From positions 1 to 64,000 of the forward strand of contig JAYEVE010000815.1 in NCBI GenBank assembly GCA_036346375.1: DNA of 64,000 nucleotides. The letters are read 5' to 3'. Below are positions 1-10,699 of the stretch, piece by piece. Within the stretch, counting starts at the first letter, position 1, and the number at the start of each line of letters is the position of its first letter. A program made the position numbers and the translations under genes. The notes below the pieces were generated by a model. It was given only the letters and a program-made list of their open reading frames with translations, was not told the origin of the DNA and made no database searches. The DNA is from Guadua angustifolia. Taxonomy: Eukaryota; Streptophyta; Magnoliopsida; Poales; Poaceae.

Positions 1-280
1 AGGTGTTTACATATTGTTCAATTTTTCAGAAGTAGTTTAACTTCATTTTTCATTGGATTACGTGAACTTCAGGAACTCTACTGTTTGGTTCTATGAAAGT
101 ACAGCTCAAAACTCTTGACGTATGATAGCTGAAATGATCGCTAGGCACCGTACGAGCTGCTCCCCGGCCCATAAAAGATCATCGTAGACAGCTGTATGCT
201 TAAAAAAAAAAAGGGTAGGTTGCACCTGATGACATTAGGAAGGTGCACAGATAGGGAACATATCCTGTGCAACCAGAGAG
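1..280. other. intergenic, nothing recognised
   Basis: AT-rich sequence without a convincing reading frame, repeat or RNA gene. It runs into the foldback repeat that follows. Confidence 0.5.
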
Positions 281-616
281 TTGGTGAAATCACGGTGCAA
301 TCCAACTAGAAAAAGTTTCAAATTTTTTTGAAAAAAATCATGGATATACATCTCAACTTACCCCATCTACATATAAAATTTCATGATCAAATTCGTCCTG
401 TGTTAGAAGTTACAAAAAAGACAAAGTTGATCATGAACAGTAACCATTATTATTTATGATCAAGTTTGTCTTTTTTATTACTCTTAGCACAGGACGAATT
501 TGATCATGAAATTTTATATGTAGATGGGGTAAGCTGAGATGTACATCTATGATTTTTTTCAGAATTTTTGAAACTTTTTCAGATGAACAGCACCGTAGTT
601 TCACCGGCACATCTGA
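281..616. repeat. foldback (hairpin) MITE-like element
   Basis: Two long, nearly identical inverted arms lie at about 281-436 and 453-616, separated by a loop of about 15 bases. The outer part pairs GTTGGTGAAATCACGGTGC with its imperfect complement near 590-616. The inner part contains a shared block of roughly 60 bases around CCCCATCTACATATAAAATT. Weaker complementarity may extend to about 225 and 655. No TSD was established. A transcript would fold into a long hairpin, so this could be a MITE or a source of small RNAs; no coding function is seen. A short ORF lying across it is just the arm sequence. Confidence 0.75.
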
Positions 617-1040
617 TTGCAAGATATTTTTCCGCACAGATATCTATCTTTTTCTGACGTCCATCCTTATCTGGAGACTGGAGATACATTAGATTTTCTA
701 AGTTGTACCATGCACTGTACTTCATATCATCATACCCCCTATTAAACCTTGCAAGGTTCTGACAAGGAGAGGCTGCCCACGTGTCAAGCCAGCGATTTTC
801 TGAAAAAAGTCCGTCTGTTCCTCCGATTACATGTAGGTCCTGCGAATTTACAAAATGGTCCTTTGTGATTTTTGTGAGGTGAAGAAAAATTTTCCCGGAT
901 TGCGTTTGGGTCCTGATTTGTTACTTTCTTAAAAGATCTTGGATTAAATGCGAATCGCGAGAAAGCCCTTTCTAATTTTTAGGGATAGCGGTCGGGTCCA
1001 AAAATATAACAAATAGGTCCCCGCTCTTTACGTCTGAGTC
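617..1040. other. intergenic, nothing recognised
   Basis: Mixed composition with no frame or repeat that can be supported. Confidence 0.4.
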
Positions 1041-1370
1041 ATTTCTCCATTTTCCGGAAAAAATATTTTCGTGCTCCGCTTTTCGGAAAAAATGTTTTTG
1101 TGCTCTGTTTTTTCTCGGAATAAACGCAAATTCGTTTTCCCGGAAAAATGTTTACGTGGTCCGCTTCTTCCTCGCTTTTTCCGGAAAAAATATTTTCGTG
1201 GTCCGTTTTTTCTGTTTTCTCGGGAAAACACAAATTCGTTTTTCCCGGAAAAAATATTTCGTAGTCCGCTCTCCTCGCTTTTTCCTGGAAAAATGTTTTC
1301 GTGGTCCGTTTTTCCTTGTTTTTCCAAAAATTGTTTTAGGTCCGTTTTTTCTCGAAAAAAAATAGTCCTA
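1041..1370. repeat. degenerate T-rich minisatellite
   Basis: About eight imperfect copies of a unit built on TTTTCCGGAAAAAATATTTT followed by CGTGGTCCG, with spacing that varies between roughly 35 and 65 bases. Both strands show long overlapping open frames here. Their F/R/K-rich translations are a product of the repeat, not genes. Confidence 0.75.
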
Positions 1371-2220
1371 TTTGTGGAAGAATTCGCGGCCTCGTGAACG
1401 TTTGAGTCGAAATACGTAACCACTCGGCTTAAAAACTTTTTTTGTGTTTTGGTTCTTACATAAATTATGAATAGATTCTTCGTGATTTTTTGTGAGGGGA
1501 AGATATTTTTTCTAAAACGCGTTTGGGTCCCTCATGCGCCATTTTACGGAAAAAAGCTCCCGTTAAATTTTTCACCCTTTTTCCTCTAGACTATTTTCCC
1601 ACCTCGGTTTTCCAGCTCGATCTCTAATATTTTCCAAATAATTCGCCGAAAGAGATATTTCTACAACTCTATCTCTCTATTCCCCCCTAACTCAGTTTCT
1701 GCTATTTTTCGGAGAGAGAAAAATGTGTACAGTTGTATCTTTATAGGTTTTTTTTTTTTGCAATTCGATCTATAGTATTTTTCGAAGCATGTATTATTGA
1801 CGGTTGAACGTATAGAGTGTTAAATTTGGCAAAAGAAGATCCTTTCTCCGTCTTTCCTGGGAAAATATATACTATGTATTAAAGTTGAGAGGTTGCAGGA
1901 CCTTAGAGAGTGTCCGAGTGCCACAACAAAAAAAATCCTCCGAAGATTTAGGAGCTACGTCTTTGTCTATTTTTCCGTTCCGGTCCATTTTCCCAAAAAA
2001 AAAGATAAAAAGATCCTACGAAAATTAAAAAAAACGTCTTGTTCCATTTTCCCAAAAAAACCGGGAGACCCTAAAACAAAATAGAAAATACATCTCAGCC
2101 TGTTTTTTCTTAAAAAAAAGAAAATCGTTTACCGCTCACACGCGCGGCGTGCGCCGCACTTATGTTCCTAGTAATACCCATACATGAAAACAACACGAAA
2201 CTCTCGGATCACGTCCTTAT
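1371..2220. other. T-rich low-complexity intergenic DNA
   Basis: Homopolymer runs of T and A and recurring 'gggaaaat'-like words suggest decayed copies of the neighbouring minisatellite. No gene is supported. Confidence 0.4.
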
Positions 2221-2224
2221 CTGA

Positions 2225-2680
2225 ATGGCCATTCTCGGGTTAGAAGAGAGTACAGTTAGCATGTATGACCATGTTTGTAGAACCTCTAAATCCTCTCCTA
2301 AACTTAGAGCAAAATTCACTCTAGTTTGCAGCATGTATATATCACTGTACTTACTAATAACCAATTGCCCATACGCGAAAAGAACATGGAACTGTTTTAC
2401 CAAACTGACACCTCCTTTAATTTCTGAATGCCCATGCTCGGGTGAAAAGGTACAGTTCGCAAGTATCACCATGCTTATGCATTAAATCTTTGTTCATGCT
2501 CCCAAAAACTAGAGTAAAATTCACTCTAGTTTGCAGCATGTATATATCACTGTACTGTCTAGTAACCAATTGCCCATACGCGAAAAGAACATGGAACCGT
2601 ATACCAAACAGCCGCCTCCTTCAATTTCTGAATGCCCATGCTCGGGGTGAAAAGTACAGTTACCTAACCCTAACCTAGAG
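2225..2680. repeat. 205-bp tandem duplication (two copies)
   Basis: The segment with AAAATTCACTCTAGTTTGCA at 2,311 recurs at 2,516, a 205-base offset. Shared sequence continues through GCCCATACGCGAAAAGAACA and TGAATGCCCATGCTCGGG. A third, shorter remnant of the 'agagtaaaat(t/c)cactctag' word is at about 2,683. The unit is noncoding; the open frames on both strands follow the repeat. Confidence 0.8.
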
Positions 2681-2869
2681 TAAAATCCACTCTAGCTTGA
2701 AGTACTTGTGCTCCTTCCTGTGCGGAATGGCGAGTTTGGGCACAGCGAAGCACTAGCACTGCTTCCTGAACCGTTGAAGACATTTCACTTTGGTCCTCAG
2801 CCGCTTGATCTTGACACGATGGCTTTGAAACCCTTCTTCAGTCTCTTGACTTTTGCAAAGCTGATCAAT

Positions 2870-3174
2870 GAATTGGTTTTAGCCTAGTTTAGCACATATG
2901 TACGATGGCCAAAAAAACCAAACATAAAAACTCACGAGCACAAGTATTTTGATGATGCAAGTCATGCAATACAACTAGCATATTTTATTTATTTCTTTTT
3001 TTCTCTCTTACTTTCTCAAACTTGTTTGCTTCTTGCTTAAAAAAAAACTCAGGAGTCAGGACTACCTATAGCTTTAAGAATCAGTGAAGGATTCAACAAA
3101 CCGAATCGAAAAAGGATTCTTTTCCTAATTTGATTTGGATCAGACTCTTTTTCCAAAATTAAATATAATATTCA
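2870..3174 (-). repeat. relic LTR, copy 1 (element C, probable 3' LTR)
   Basis: This block resembles 22,318-22,600 over the same order of words, e.g. ACTCACGAGCACAAGTATTT, TTTCTCAAACTTGTTT and ATTCAACAAACCGAATCGAA. On the minus strand it would begin with TGAATATTA right after a G-rich tract (plus-strand CCCCCC at 3,175-3,180) that could be a polypurine tract. The far end near 2,870 is uncertain because similarity stops there. Read with the reverse iMet primer site at 22,154-22,165, this suggests a decayed minus-strand copia-like element that surrounds element A. Confidence 0.45.
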
Positions 3175-3401
3175 CCCCCCTTAGTTATGTAACATCAACT
3201 AGCTCTAAACTCTAACTTGTTAAGGCAGTCGGTCTCAACTACAATTTACCTAACATTTACTCGACACAGGATGGTGAACACATCTCCTCAATATCCTGTA
3301 CTCAACTTACTTAACTCAAGACGGCGAACGCATCTCTTTAATGTCTTGGTCTTATCTACAACGGACATGATTCAGGACGGCGGACACATCTTCTCAACGT
3401 C

Positions 3402-3406
3402 CGAGA
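3402..3406. repeat. target-site duplication of element A, left
   Basis: CGAGA directly before the left LTR. The same five bases follow the right LTR at 21,321-21,325. Confidence 0.9.
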
Positions 3407-3875
3407 TGTTAGTCGTGATCTTCGGTTGAGTCATAAATAGAAAGTGCCCAAAATTAAGGAGGAAGATCCGAATAAAATTGGGTTTGACCCACCTAAAATC
3501 GCACTCTGATCAGGAGCAATAAACGTGCATTTTTGATTTTGGTCCCATAACCTGCGCCATATAAGATAGGAAGAGGCTGGCACTCAAGAGATTAATAAAA
3601 AAAGACTTGAGTTTCGCCATCTTTCGGACCCCTTCCGATCTAGGGTTTTTGGCGTTGAGGTTACCGAAGAGCTGAACCATCACCGTGAAGATCATGGTGC
3701 CCCCATCTTCTTCATCGCGCATTGGTGTTCCTACCCCAACGCTCATCCACACCGACACATGAAACCCTAATGGCTTCATCTTCACCGGGTTAGTTCATCT
3801 AATTTTATTTCCGCATTAAGTTTTGTGATCATGTCTTAAGGCTAGTTCATATTTAGTTAAATCCTAAGTCTAACT
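3407..3875 (+). repeat. element A 5' LTR
   Basis: 469 bases beginning TGTTAG and matching 20,848-21,320. A TATA-like CATATAAGA lies at about 3,558-3,567. The block with CCCTTCCGATCTAGGGTTTT is shared word for word with the other copy. An open frame on the minus strand over this LTR is noncoding. Confidence 0.9.
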
Positions 3876-3877
3876 TT

Positions 3878-3890
3878 TGGTATCAGAGCA
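3878..3890 (+). promoter_or_regulatory. primer binding site of element A (iMet type)
   Basis: TGGTATCAGAGCA sits two bases after the 5' LTR. This is the standard plant site complementary to the 3' end of initiator methionine tRNA. Confidence 0.85.
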
Positions 3891-4845
3891 CCTAGCCTAA
3901 AGTTTGATCCATCCTTAAGCCCGATTTAGATTCTGTGTTAGTCGGTGATTATGTGTTGGTTTATGTTCCTTTTGGCCTCGGGTAGTATTGAGAAGGAGGG
4001 GAAAAAGACCAAATACGAAACCCTAGTTCCCATTTTATTCCCCAAAACCCAGATCTAATCAGAAAACTATAAAAGCTTAGATGAAGGGGTTTCGGGCTCA
4101 CCATTCCGGTGGTAGTTATCGCCGTCGCCGCTCAGGCGCTTCCGCTCGCTTGTCGTCAGGCTTTAACCTTCGTCGGCGGCGCCGAGTCATGAGTGGCATT
4201 TGCTCATTTGTGTCGCGTCTGCGCCACAGCCGCTTCATTGAACCCCATGCGCCCTTTGCTCCATTGCCACCGCTTCATCATCGGGCCTCACAGCTTGCTT
4301 CGCCGCTCGCTCCTGAGTTCTGTTGTCGCCTCTTGCGGATTTTTTGAGGCGAGGAAGCTGAATGGCTTTAGGGTTTCCTCGCGCGTTGTTTTTGTTTCGT
4401 CCCGGCGCGATCTCAGCCGTTCATTCGCGATCGACGGTTGGTCTTCGCCTCCGCGTCATGTCTCTGGGCCGAGCGTTGCGCGTCGTGCGGGCAGGCTGAT
4501 GTTATGCGTCGCGTGGGTTGCCACCGGTACTGCCACGGGTCGCCTTGTTCATTTCGGGCCGACCACGGATAGCGGCTAGGCAGCTGTTTTTCAGGCCGTG
4601 GTCATGGGACGCTTCAGCTACCGAATTCTTGTTTTGGCTAGGCCGAAGTTTAATTGAGTTTTGGTATATTGAGTTGAATAATGTTAGCCTATCTCAATTT
4701 GTATTCATTATGACTTTTTAATCTCAGATTAAGTATTGTTTAAATATGATTTCCGGGCATTAATATTCTGATTAATTTTTTGGACTAATTAATTAATGTG
4801 GCAATTAATTTTTATGCGAGGATTATTTATGAGCATTATCTCTAA

Positions 4846-6065
4846 TTAAAATGGAACTAACGGAAAATTTTAATTAGAGATTATTGTTTAATGTTTAAAA
4901 TTGGGATTATGTTATGACTATGATCATATATTGACCAACGTTGTTTATGAATATGTGTCACCCATAAGATAATTTAGTTCCTTTTCGTTTCTGCCCAACG
5001 ATGATGCGAAATAGAACTTTAATTTTTTTCTTGTCATTAGCATGATTATTAATCAGACCAACGTAAGGTTAATTTTCATGCAAGACATTTATTTTTCAAT
5101 ATTTACTGATTATATTTTATTCAGCCATGCATTATTAATGAGCCCATCTTTGAGCATAAATTTTAGGCTAGTTTTTGGATGTTTTCTCAGATAGGCCACA
5201 AATAACGCTTGATTGCATTTCAGAATAAGCTAAGATGGGATTAGTTAAGTACTATATTTCAGTCTAAGTTGTTTATATTTCCACATATGTTACAATTTCT
5301 TATGCCCTAAATTCTGAGCTTAAGTTTTTCCCTTATTTTCAATATAGCATTTAATTTATTGCTCATTAATTATTAATTGTTTACGCTTCCGCAATTAAGT
5401 ACTTGATGTCTAATGCTTAGTAATTTGGACCATGTGATTAATTTTGTCTCTTATTAATTTATTCTACTTTGAGACAATGTGATTGTGATTAATTAAATGC
5501 TTCATGGCTATATACTAACCAACATCTTTTATGGGTCATATGACATTTAATTAATTCTCATATTAATTAAGTTATTGAGTCTTTTCAAGCATTTATATGA
5601 TAAAGACTACATTATAATTAAGATATCTCTAATTAAGATGGACCAACGAGAAGTCTTAGTTAGAGATTTAATGAAGTTTTGGGATTATATTGTGACACAC
5701 GGTTATATTCCAACCAAAGTTGATTATAGTCATGTGTCATCCCCATAGCTTCTCTAATCAAAATGGAACCAACGAGAAGTTTTGGTTAGAGATTTCATGT
5801 TGATTTGAGGATTACGTTTTATGGCTCATGGTTACATACTAACCAGTATTGTTTGTGATCATTTGCCATCCCCATTAGTGAATCCATTTATTCTTCGTTT
5901 CTGCCAAAATGTGATGCGAAGATGGACTGTTGATTCTTTCCTCATGTTAAGTTCTTCGTTTTTGTCCAATGGTGAAGCGAATTAGAATTGTTAAACTTTA
6001 TCATTAGCATGTTATTAACCTAATCAGTGTAGGGTTAATTTCATGATAGATAATTATTTACATTT
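4846..6065 (+). repeat. diverged duplicated blocks inside element A
   Basis: A block of roughly 250-300 bases at 4,846-5,100 recurs at about 5,755-6,065, with a further partial copy at about 5,625-5,745. Shared landmarks in order are 'ctctaat(t/c)aa(a)atgga..aacga', 'ttagagatt', 'gtgtcatcccc', 'cttcgtttctgcc', 'gatgcgaa' and 'aggttaatttcatg'. The copies are noncoding and of uneven length. Confidence 0.6.
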
Positions 6066-7031
6066 TTGTGGATATTAAGTAATGATCAGTATTATATCCC
6101 TATTATCAATTCAACCATAAGTTCTTTGGCTGTTTATAGTACCCTAATAAGAAATAGAGTAGTTTATTAGCATATTATTCTTGAGATTATTAATTACGCA
6201 CACAAACATAATATTGATGATTGGCTCCTATTAGAAGAAGCATCTAATTACTTAGACATTGACAAGAATTCAATATTCTGATAACTAGTGAGAGCAATTT
6301 AAGCAAACGTCCCTTTTGATCATAAAATTTAGGATCTGGAGGAGCAATCCTCTAGTTAAATTATGACTATATGGCAATAATGGAAAGGCATTATGAAGCT
6401 CCTCAAATGTTCTTGCCAGTATAATGATCATAAGAGTGTTCAAAGTCAATGAGCTAGGACATAAAAAAATTAGCGGAGCCTTTCTAATTCACTTCATTAC
6501 GTCATTCATAAAGAATGTAACAACAATAATGAAGAATGAGAAGTGAACTATGATTGTGCCTATGAATGTGTGCATTCATAAAAAAAGTTGGCTAAATACT
6601 AAGATAGAAAACTGTATTTATGCTGCCAATATTACCTCAAGACTATGAAAGTTTTAAAGCGAAGCCTTAGAGAATGAATAGGAGACTAATGTTGAAGTTG
6701 TTAGAAGTTTTCCATCAATACTAAGTTATGTTTTCACCCTCCATCCTAATATTGTAATTTATGTTCCCATTATAAAAGGTAATTTGCTTATACTTTTATA
6801 AATCATTTGGGGAGCATTCAGTATGTTGCTAGCTCATCAAAAGTGAAATATTTATGAGAGTTCATCAAAATTGTGGTATTGACGCTTGTACCACATTTCG
6901 AGGGGGAGAATGGAACATCTCATTGAGAAAAGAAAGCTTCATTATGTGAGACATAAACCCAATGAACAAATTTCTTCCTCTATTAAAAGATAATTAATAT
7001 CAATATCTTACACTCTGGGAAAATTAAGATA

Positions 7032-7036
7032 CTTAT
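7032..7036. repeat. target-site duplication of element B, left
   Basis: CTTAT before the left LTR, repeated at 19,400-19,404 after the right LTR. Confidence 0.9.
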
Positions 7037-7835
7037 TGTCGGGGATTGGGTATTCCCTATAGCGACCATCGTACCTTGGCGGCTAGACAGCTGGCGACCA
7101 TGTTCACCCTTGGAAGGTGTCCTCAAGGAAGATCCTCGGGTAAGCCGACCTTCGGACCTACCCCCATCCTCATCAAGCCGCCCGAGCATGCTCGCTCGGG
7201 TACGCTGACTCAACGATCAGTCCCAAGAAGGGACCTGCATAGCCAAAAAGGTGGCACGGTCCACGGCGACATGGCATTAATCACTCGGCTTGAAGGACCG
7301 TGACGGCCACGATCTGAGCCCACTACGCCACGAGCGGTATGGCGAAAAGCAAGAAACAGTTTCACCCACGAGGCGATGAGTGGCAAGTTATTTCGTAATA
7401 AATGCCGCAACGTCAGTAATCGCCTATAAATACCCAACCACATGTAATGATCGGGTTCGGTTCCTCTGGGTTTTTCCTCACGTAGTGGTTGTTCTTTGGT
7501 TACTAGTGGGGTCACTCCCTGAAGCCAAATGCCCCAGAGAGATTAGAAAATACCAAACTCACCAGAAGAAGTAGAGAAAGGGAGGCCCGGCTCCCCGAGC
7601 AAGCACCTTGTAATTCCTCCTTGGAAGCTAGTGCAGCAGCTGGACGTAGGGTTGTTATCTCCCCCGTGAGAGGGCCGAACTAGGCCAAAAAATAACCCCT
7701 CGTTTGTTGTGTTATCCTGACCATTTCGCCCTAGCTCAAGCAGCCCTGACGCTATCCTCCGCGAAAAGGGGCCCTAGGTTGATCCCTCATTCAACAAGTA
7801 AGCTCGGCGGGGGACCGCTTCCCGAATCGTCGACA
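7037..7835 (+). repeat. element B 5' LTR
   Basis: Begins TGTCGGGGATTGGG and ends GTCGACA. TATAAATA at 7,425-7,432 is a likely core promoter, and the same box is at 18,973-18,980 in the other LTR. The sequence after it (AGCTGGCGTCGTTCGTGGGG) fits a gypsy-type primer site. Confidence 0.9.
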
Positions 7836-7860
7836 GCTGGCGTCGTTCGTGGGGATCGAC
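7836..7860 (+). promoter_or_regulatory. primer binding site region of element B
   Basis: GCTGGCGTCGTTCGTGGGGA follows the LTR directly and resembles the TGGCGCCGTTGTGGGGA-type site of many gypsy elements. The exact tRNA cannot be fixed because of changes in the site. Confidence 0.55.
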
Positions 7861-7888
7861 TGAGTCCTTTCGCGGAGAATCCCTGAGG

Positions 7889-8863
7889 ATGCCAAATTCT
7901 CAAGATAATCAAGACCTCTGCGTCTTCGACGACGTGGAGGATGACGACATGTACTATGCCGATGAAGACATGATTGGTGCGGCCGATCCGGAAGGCCACA
8001 CCGAGTCCGGGAGTCTTTCCCCAGCGGCTGCAGCGCGAGAGCATTTCCTCCGCTTGCAGCGTGATGCCCTCACTAGTGAGGAGGAATATGGCGGCCTCCG
8101 TGGCGGTCCGGGCGTCCCCGACCGTCCCGAGTGCAGCCGTGAGACCGCGTTGCGTGGAGATACTATGATGTCGCCCTCGCGGTCCCAGTACTCCCGCAGT
8201 GTCAACATGGCGGGAAGAGTAGAAATTCACGAGGTCGAGTCTTCGGAGACCTCTCGTCGTCACCAGTGCGATGCGGACAAGAATCATCCAGAGTTGTCCC
8301 TGGACAAGACCCAGACGACCGTCCGCCGCCAAGCTAGCGGGAGGGCGGATGCCAGGACTGGAGACCCGGCTCGCGAAGATCCCGGTGAGCATCACTCGCC
8401 GTAGTACGTGCGCGATCGTTGCCTAAGGTCGACCCCCGCCGCTCCCCAGAGCGCCGAGCGACTGCGAGCCATGGTGACGGTCGTGCGCAGCTTCCGAAAT
8501 TTCTCTGGCTTGGCGGACCTGGCGACCATGGGGGCGGTCGTGGCTGAAAATCTGGAAAAGCTCGTCGCCGACATGGGGTTCCCAGGGCCCCCTGGCGGAG
8601 AGAGGCCCCGGAGTGTTTCCCGGGACAATAAGCGCCATTCCCCTATTCGCACCCGCCACAGCGCCTCCCGAAGTCCTGCTCGGGAGGGCCGCGGGATGCA
8701 AGATCGATGCCGTGAGGACATTCGGAGTGGTTCCCGGACGGCCTCGCGAGCTCGGGGGCACGCCCCGTCCGATTACGGGCTTACCGAGTATTCTACCTCG
8801 GGGCTGCCTTCGTCGCGCCGGCATGGAGACGTATTCTCTCACCTCGCCTCGCCCCGCGCATAA
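7889..8863 (+). pseudogene. element B gag, N-terminal part
   Basis: The frame starts at ATG 7,889, 53 bases after the LTR, and stays open to 8,863 except for one TAG at 8,402-8,404. The product begins with an acidic stretch (FDDVEDDDMYYADED) and continues into an S/R-rich segment, as in the variable N-terminal region of Tat gag proteins. A frame change near 8,865 is needed to enter the conserved gag core, so this is a broken gene. Confidence 0.7.
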
Positions 8864-8963
8864 AGGACCATTGTGACGCCAGGCGTCACGGTCGCCATGC
8901 CCGGAGGGGTCGCCGCGACAGCCCGACGTTCGGATGCCGAGCCTTTTCGGCATCTCTCCGCGA

Positions 8964-9507
8964 CGTCTCGTGGCCGAGCAAGTTCAAGCCCGGCCACATC
9001 GAGAGGTTCAACGGGACTCAGAACCCGGACGAGTTCCTTTCGATCTACTCCACCGCCATTCTAGCGGCCAGGGGGGATGAGGGAGTTATGGCCAATTACC
9101 TCCCCACGGTCCTTGACGGTTCCGCCAGGACGTGGCTCTTCAATCAGAAGGAAGGGTCGATCCGCTCGTGGAGGCAGCTCTGCGAGGCTGTCTGGGTGAA
9201 CTTCCAGAGTTGCTACACTCGCCCGGGCAAGGAGCGCGACCTCGAGCGGTTGATCCAGACCGAAAAAGAATCTTTGCGGCATTTCGTCCAAAGGTTCATC
9301 AAGGTGAGGATCTCCATTCCGAGCATCTCGGATGAGGCGGTCGTCCGGGCCTTCAAGTTTGGGGTCCGCGACGTTAAACTACATAAGACCGAGATCCATC
9401 CCGACCTTTCGCCAACGAGCATTCAGATGGCCGATTGTTACGCCGAACGCCGACGAGGCGACCCAATGGAAAAAGATGTCGATGAAGGCAAGCCGCTGCC
9501 TCGGTAG
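8964..9507 (+). pseudogene. element B gag, capsid-like core
   Basis: Retrotransposon gag domain. The frame reads FKPGHIERFNGTQNPDEFL and then ARTWLFNQKEGSIRSWRQL, YTRPGKERDLERL, SLRHFVQRF and FKFGVRDVKLHKTEI, which are typical landmarks of plant gypsy gag (PF03732). The product would form the virus-like particle shell. The cleanest stretch is 9,088-9,507, ending in a TAG. It is joined to the N-terminal part only by a frameshift. Confidence 0.85.
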
Positions 9508-9587
9508 GGCTTGAAGACTCCTCGAGCACGAAGCACCTGTGCTCGGTGGAGAAGAAGATCAAAAAGAAGAGGTCGTGCTGCTAGAGC

Positions 9588-9947
9588 ATGGTGGCCGCCG
9601 TCGAGCATCGCCCGCCGCGGGCTCTATTGGCTCAGCAGCCCGAGGGCGAAAGGGGGCGACCGCCTCCGCGGCGCAACGACCAAGGTCGCAATGACCAAAG
9701 TCGCGAGGGAAGGAGTGCTCCTTCGGACGACCGCTATTGCTCGCTCCATCAGGCGGTCAGGCACGACCTTCGCAATTGCCGAACCTGGGCATTCCGTCTA
9801 GAGAAGTTCTACAACGGCCAAGGTCCCATGCCCACTCTCCCGGGAAAAGGGGAGAGCGGTAAGGGCAAGGGTCCCGCGGACAAGGACGACGACATGGGGT
9901 ACCAGGAGCCCCATAACCACATAGTTTGTCATATTCAGGCTCTCTAA
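9588..9947 (+). pseudogene. element B gag C-terminus with zinc-knuckle-like motif
   Basis: A basic, proline-rich stretch (RPPPRRNDQGRNDQSREG) precedes YCSLHQAVRHDLRNC. This is a C-x2-H-x4-H-x4-C arrangement seen in Tat gag in place of the usual CCHC knuckle. It would bind genomic RNA. The frame differs from the gag core because of decay. Confidence 0.7.
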
Positions 9948-10015
9948 GATACAAGTCCCAAGAGGACTGAAGGAGGCAAAGACGGAGATGCACCACATCG
10001 CCCAGGCAAGCCCTC

Positions 10016-10501
10016 ATGCAAAGCAGCCTCGGTGGTCCGAAATCAATTACTTTCTCTAAGGATGATTGTCCCCTTGGAATGACCAAACCTCAGAAACTCC
10101 CATTGGTCATGAGCTCGACCATCAACAATGCTAAAGTAGGGTGGGTTCTCATCGATGGCAAGAGCTCCCTGGATCTCATATCTGCAATGGTCCTGGACGA
10201 GATGCAAGTTCCTCGGTCCAAGATCAAAAGCATAGCCGTCCTGTTCTTCAGGATCGTCCCGTGCACCTCGATCAAGCCTCTCGGCCAGATCGTCTTGCCC
10301 GTGATGTTCGGGAGTCTCAGCAACTTACGGACTGAGATGATCACATTCGAGGTCGTCGACTTCAAGTCGGCCTACAACGCAATCCTCGGCAGGCTGGCTC
10401 TCTCTAAGTTCATGGCCGCCACACATCATGCTTATCAGTGCCTAAAGGTCCCTGGGCCGAAAGGCATCATCACCATCAGGGGGACCACAGGGCGGCCCTG
10501 A
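10016..10501 (+). pseudogene. element B protease domain
   Basis: Aspartic protease region of pol. The active-site segment reads VLIDGKSSLDLI, where DG(G/S)SSLNIL is usual, so the catalytic Asp is kept but the next residues are changed. Downstream, YNAILGRLALSKFMAATHH and LKVPGPKGIITIRG are the standard protease-to-RT linker of Tat elements. The frame ends before RT begins. Confidence 0.8.
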
Positions 10502-10699
10502 ACTGCGATGTGAAGTCGCTCGACATGGTCGGGCAGCTACCTCAGCGTGGCCCCGACCAAGAGCCGGTGCATTCTCGGCCCAAAGTTACCCTCTAGCCCG
10601 GAGGAGGAACCAAGGTGGTCCCGCTAAGCGACGCGGACCCGACCAAGGTTTTGCATTTGGGATTTTCCTTAGATCCCAAATAGGAACTCGAGCTCGTTA

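Larger units (their letters stand above)
3876..7036 (+). other. element A internal region, left part (noncoding)
   Basis: Leader-like sequence. A GC-rich stretch at about 4,080-4,580 gives short R/S-rich open frames that resemble no gag. From 4,840 on the DNA is very AT-rich with diverged duplicated blocks (listed separately). The segment stops at the CTTAT target site of element B. Confidence 0.6.

Noticed and set aside
1028..1423. Overlapping open frames on both strands (up to 131 codons)
   Set aside because: They follow the T-rich minisatellite, and both strands are open because of the repeat composition. No family resemblance.
4081..4721. R/S-rich open frames on + in element A
   Set aside because: GC-rich leader of a non-coding element; several frames are open at once and none has gag motifs.
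7787..8953. Long minus-strand frames over element B LTR and gag
   Set aside because: They are antisense shadows of the gag frame in GC-rich DNA. The + frame has the gag context and the correct position after the primer site.
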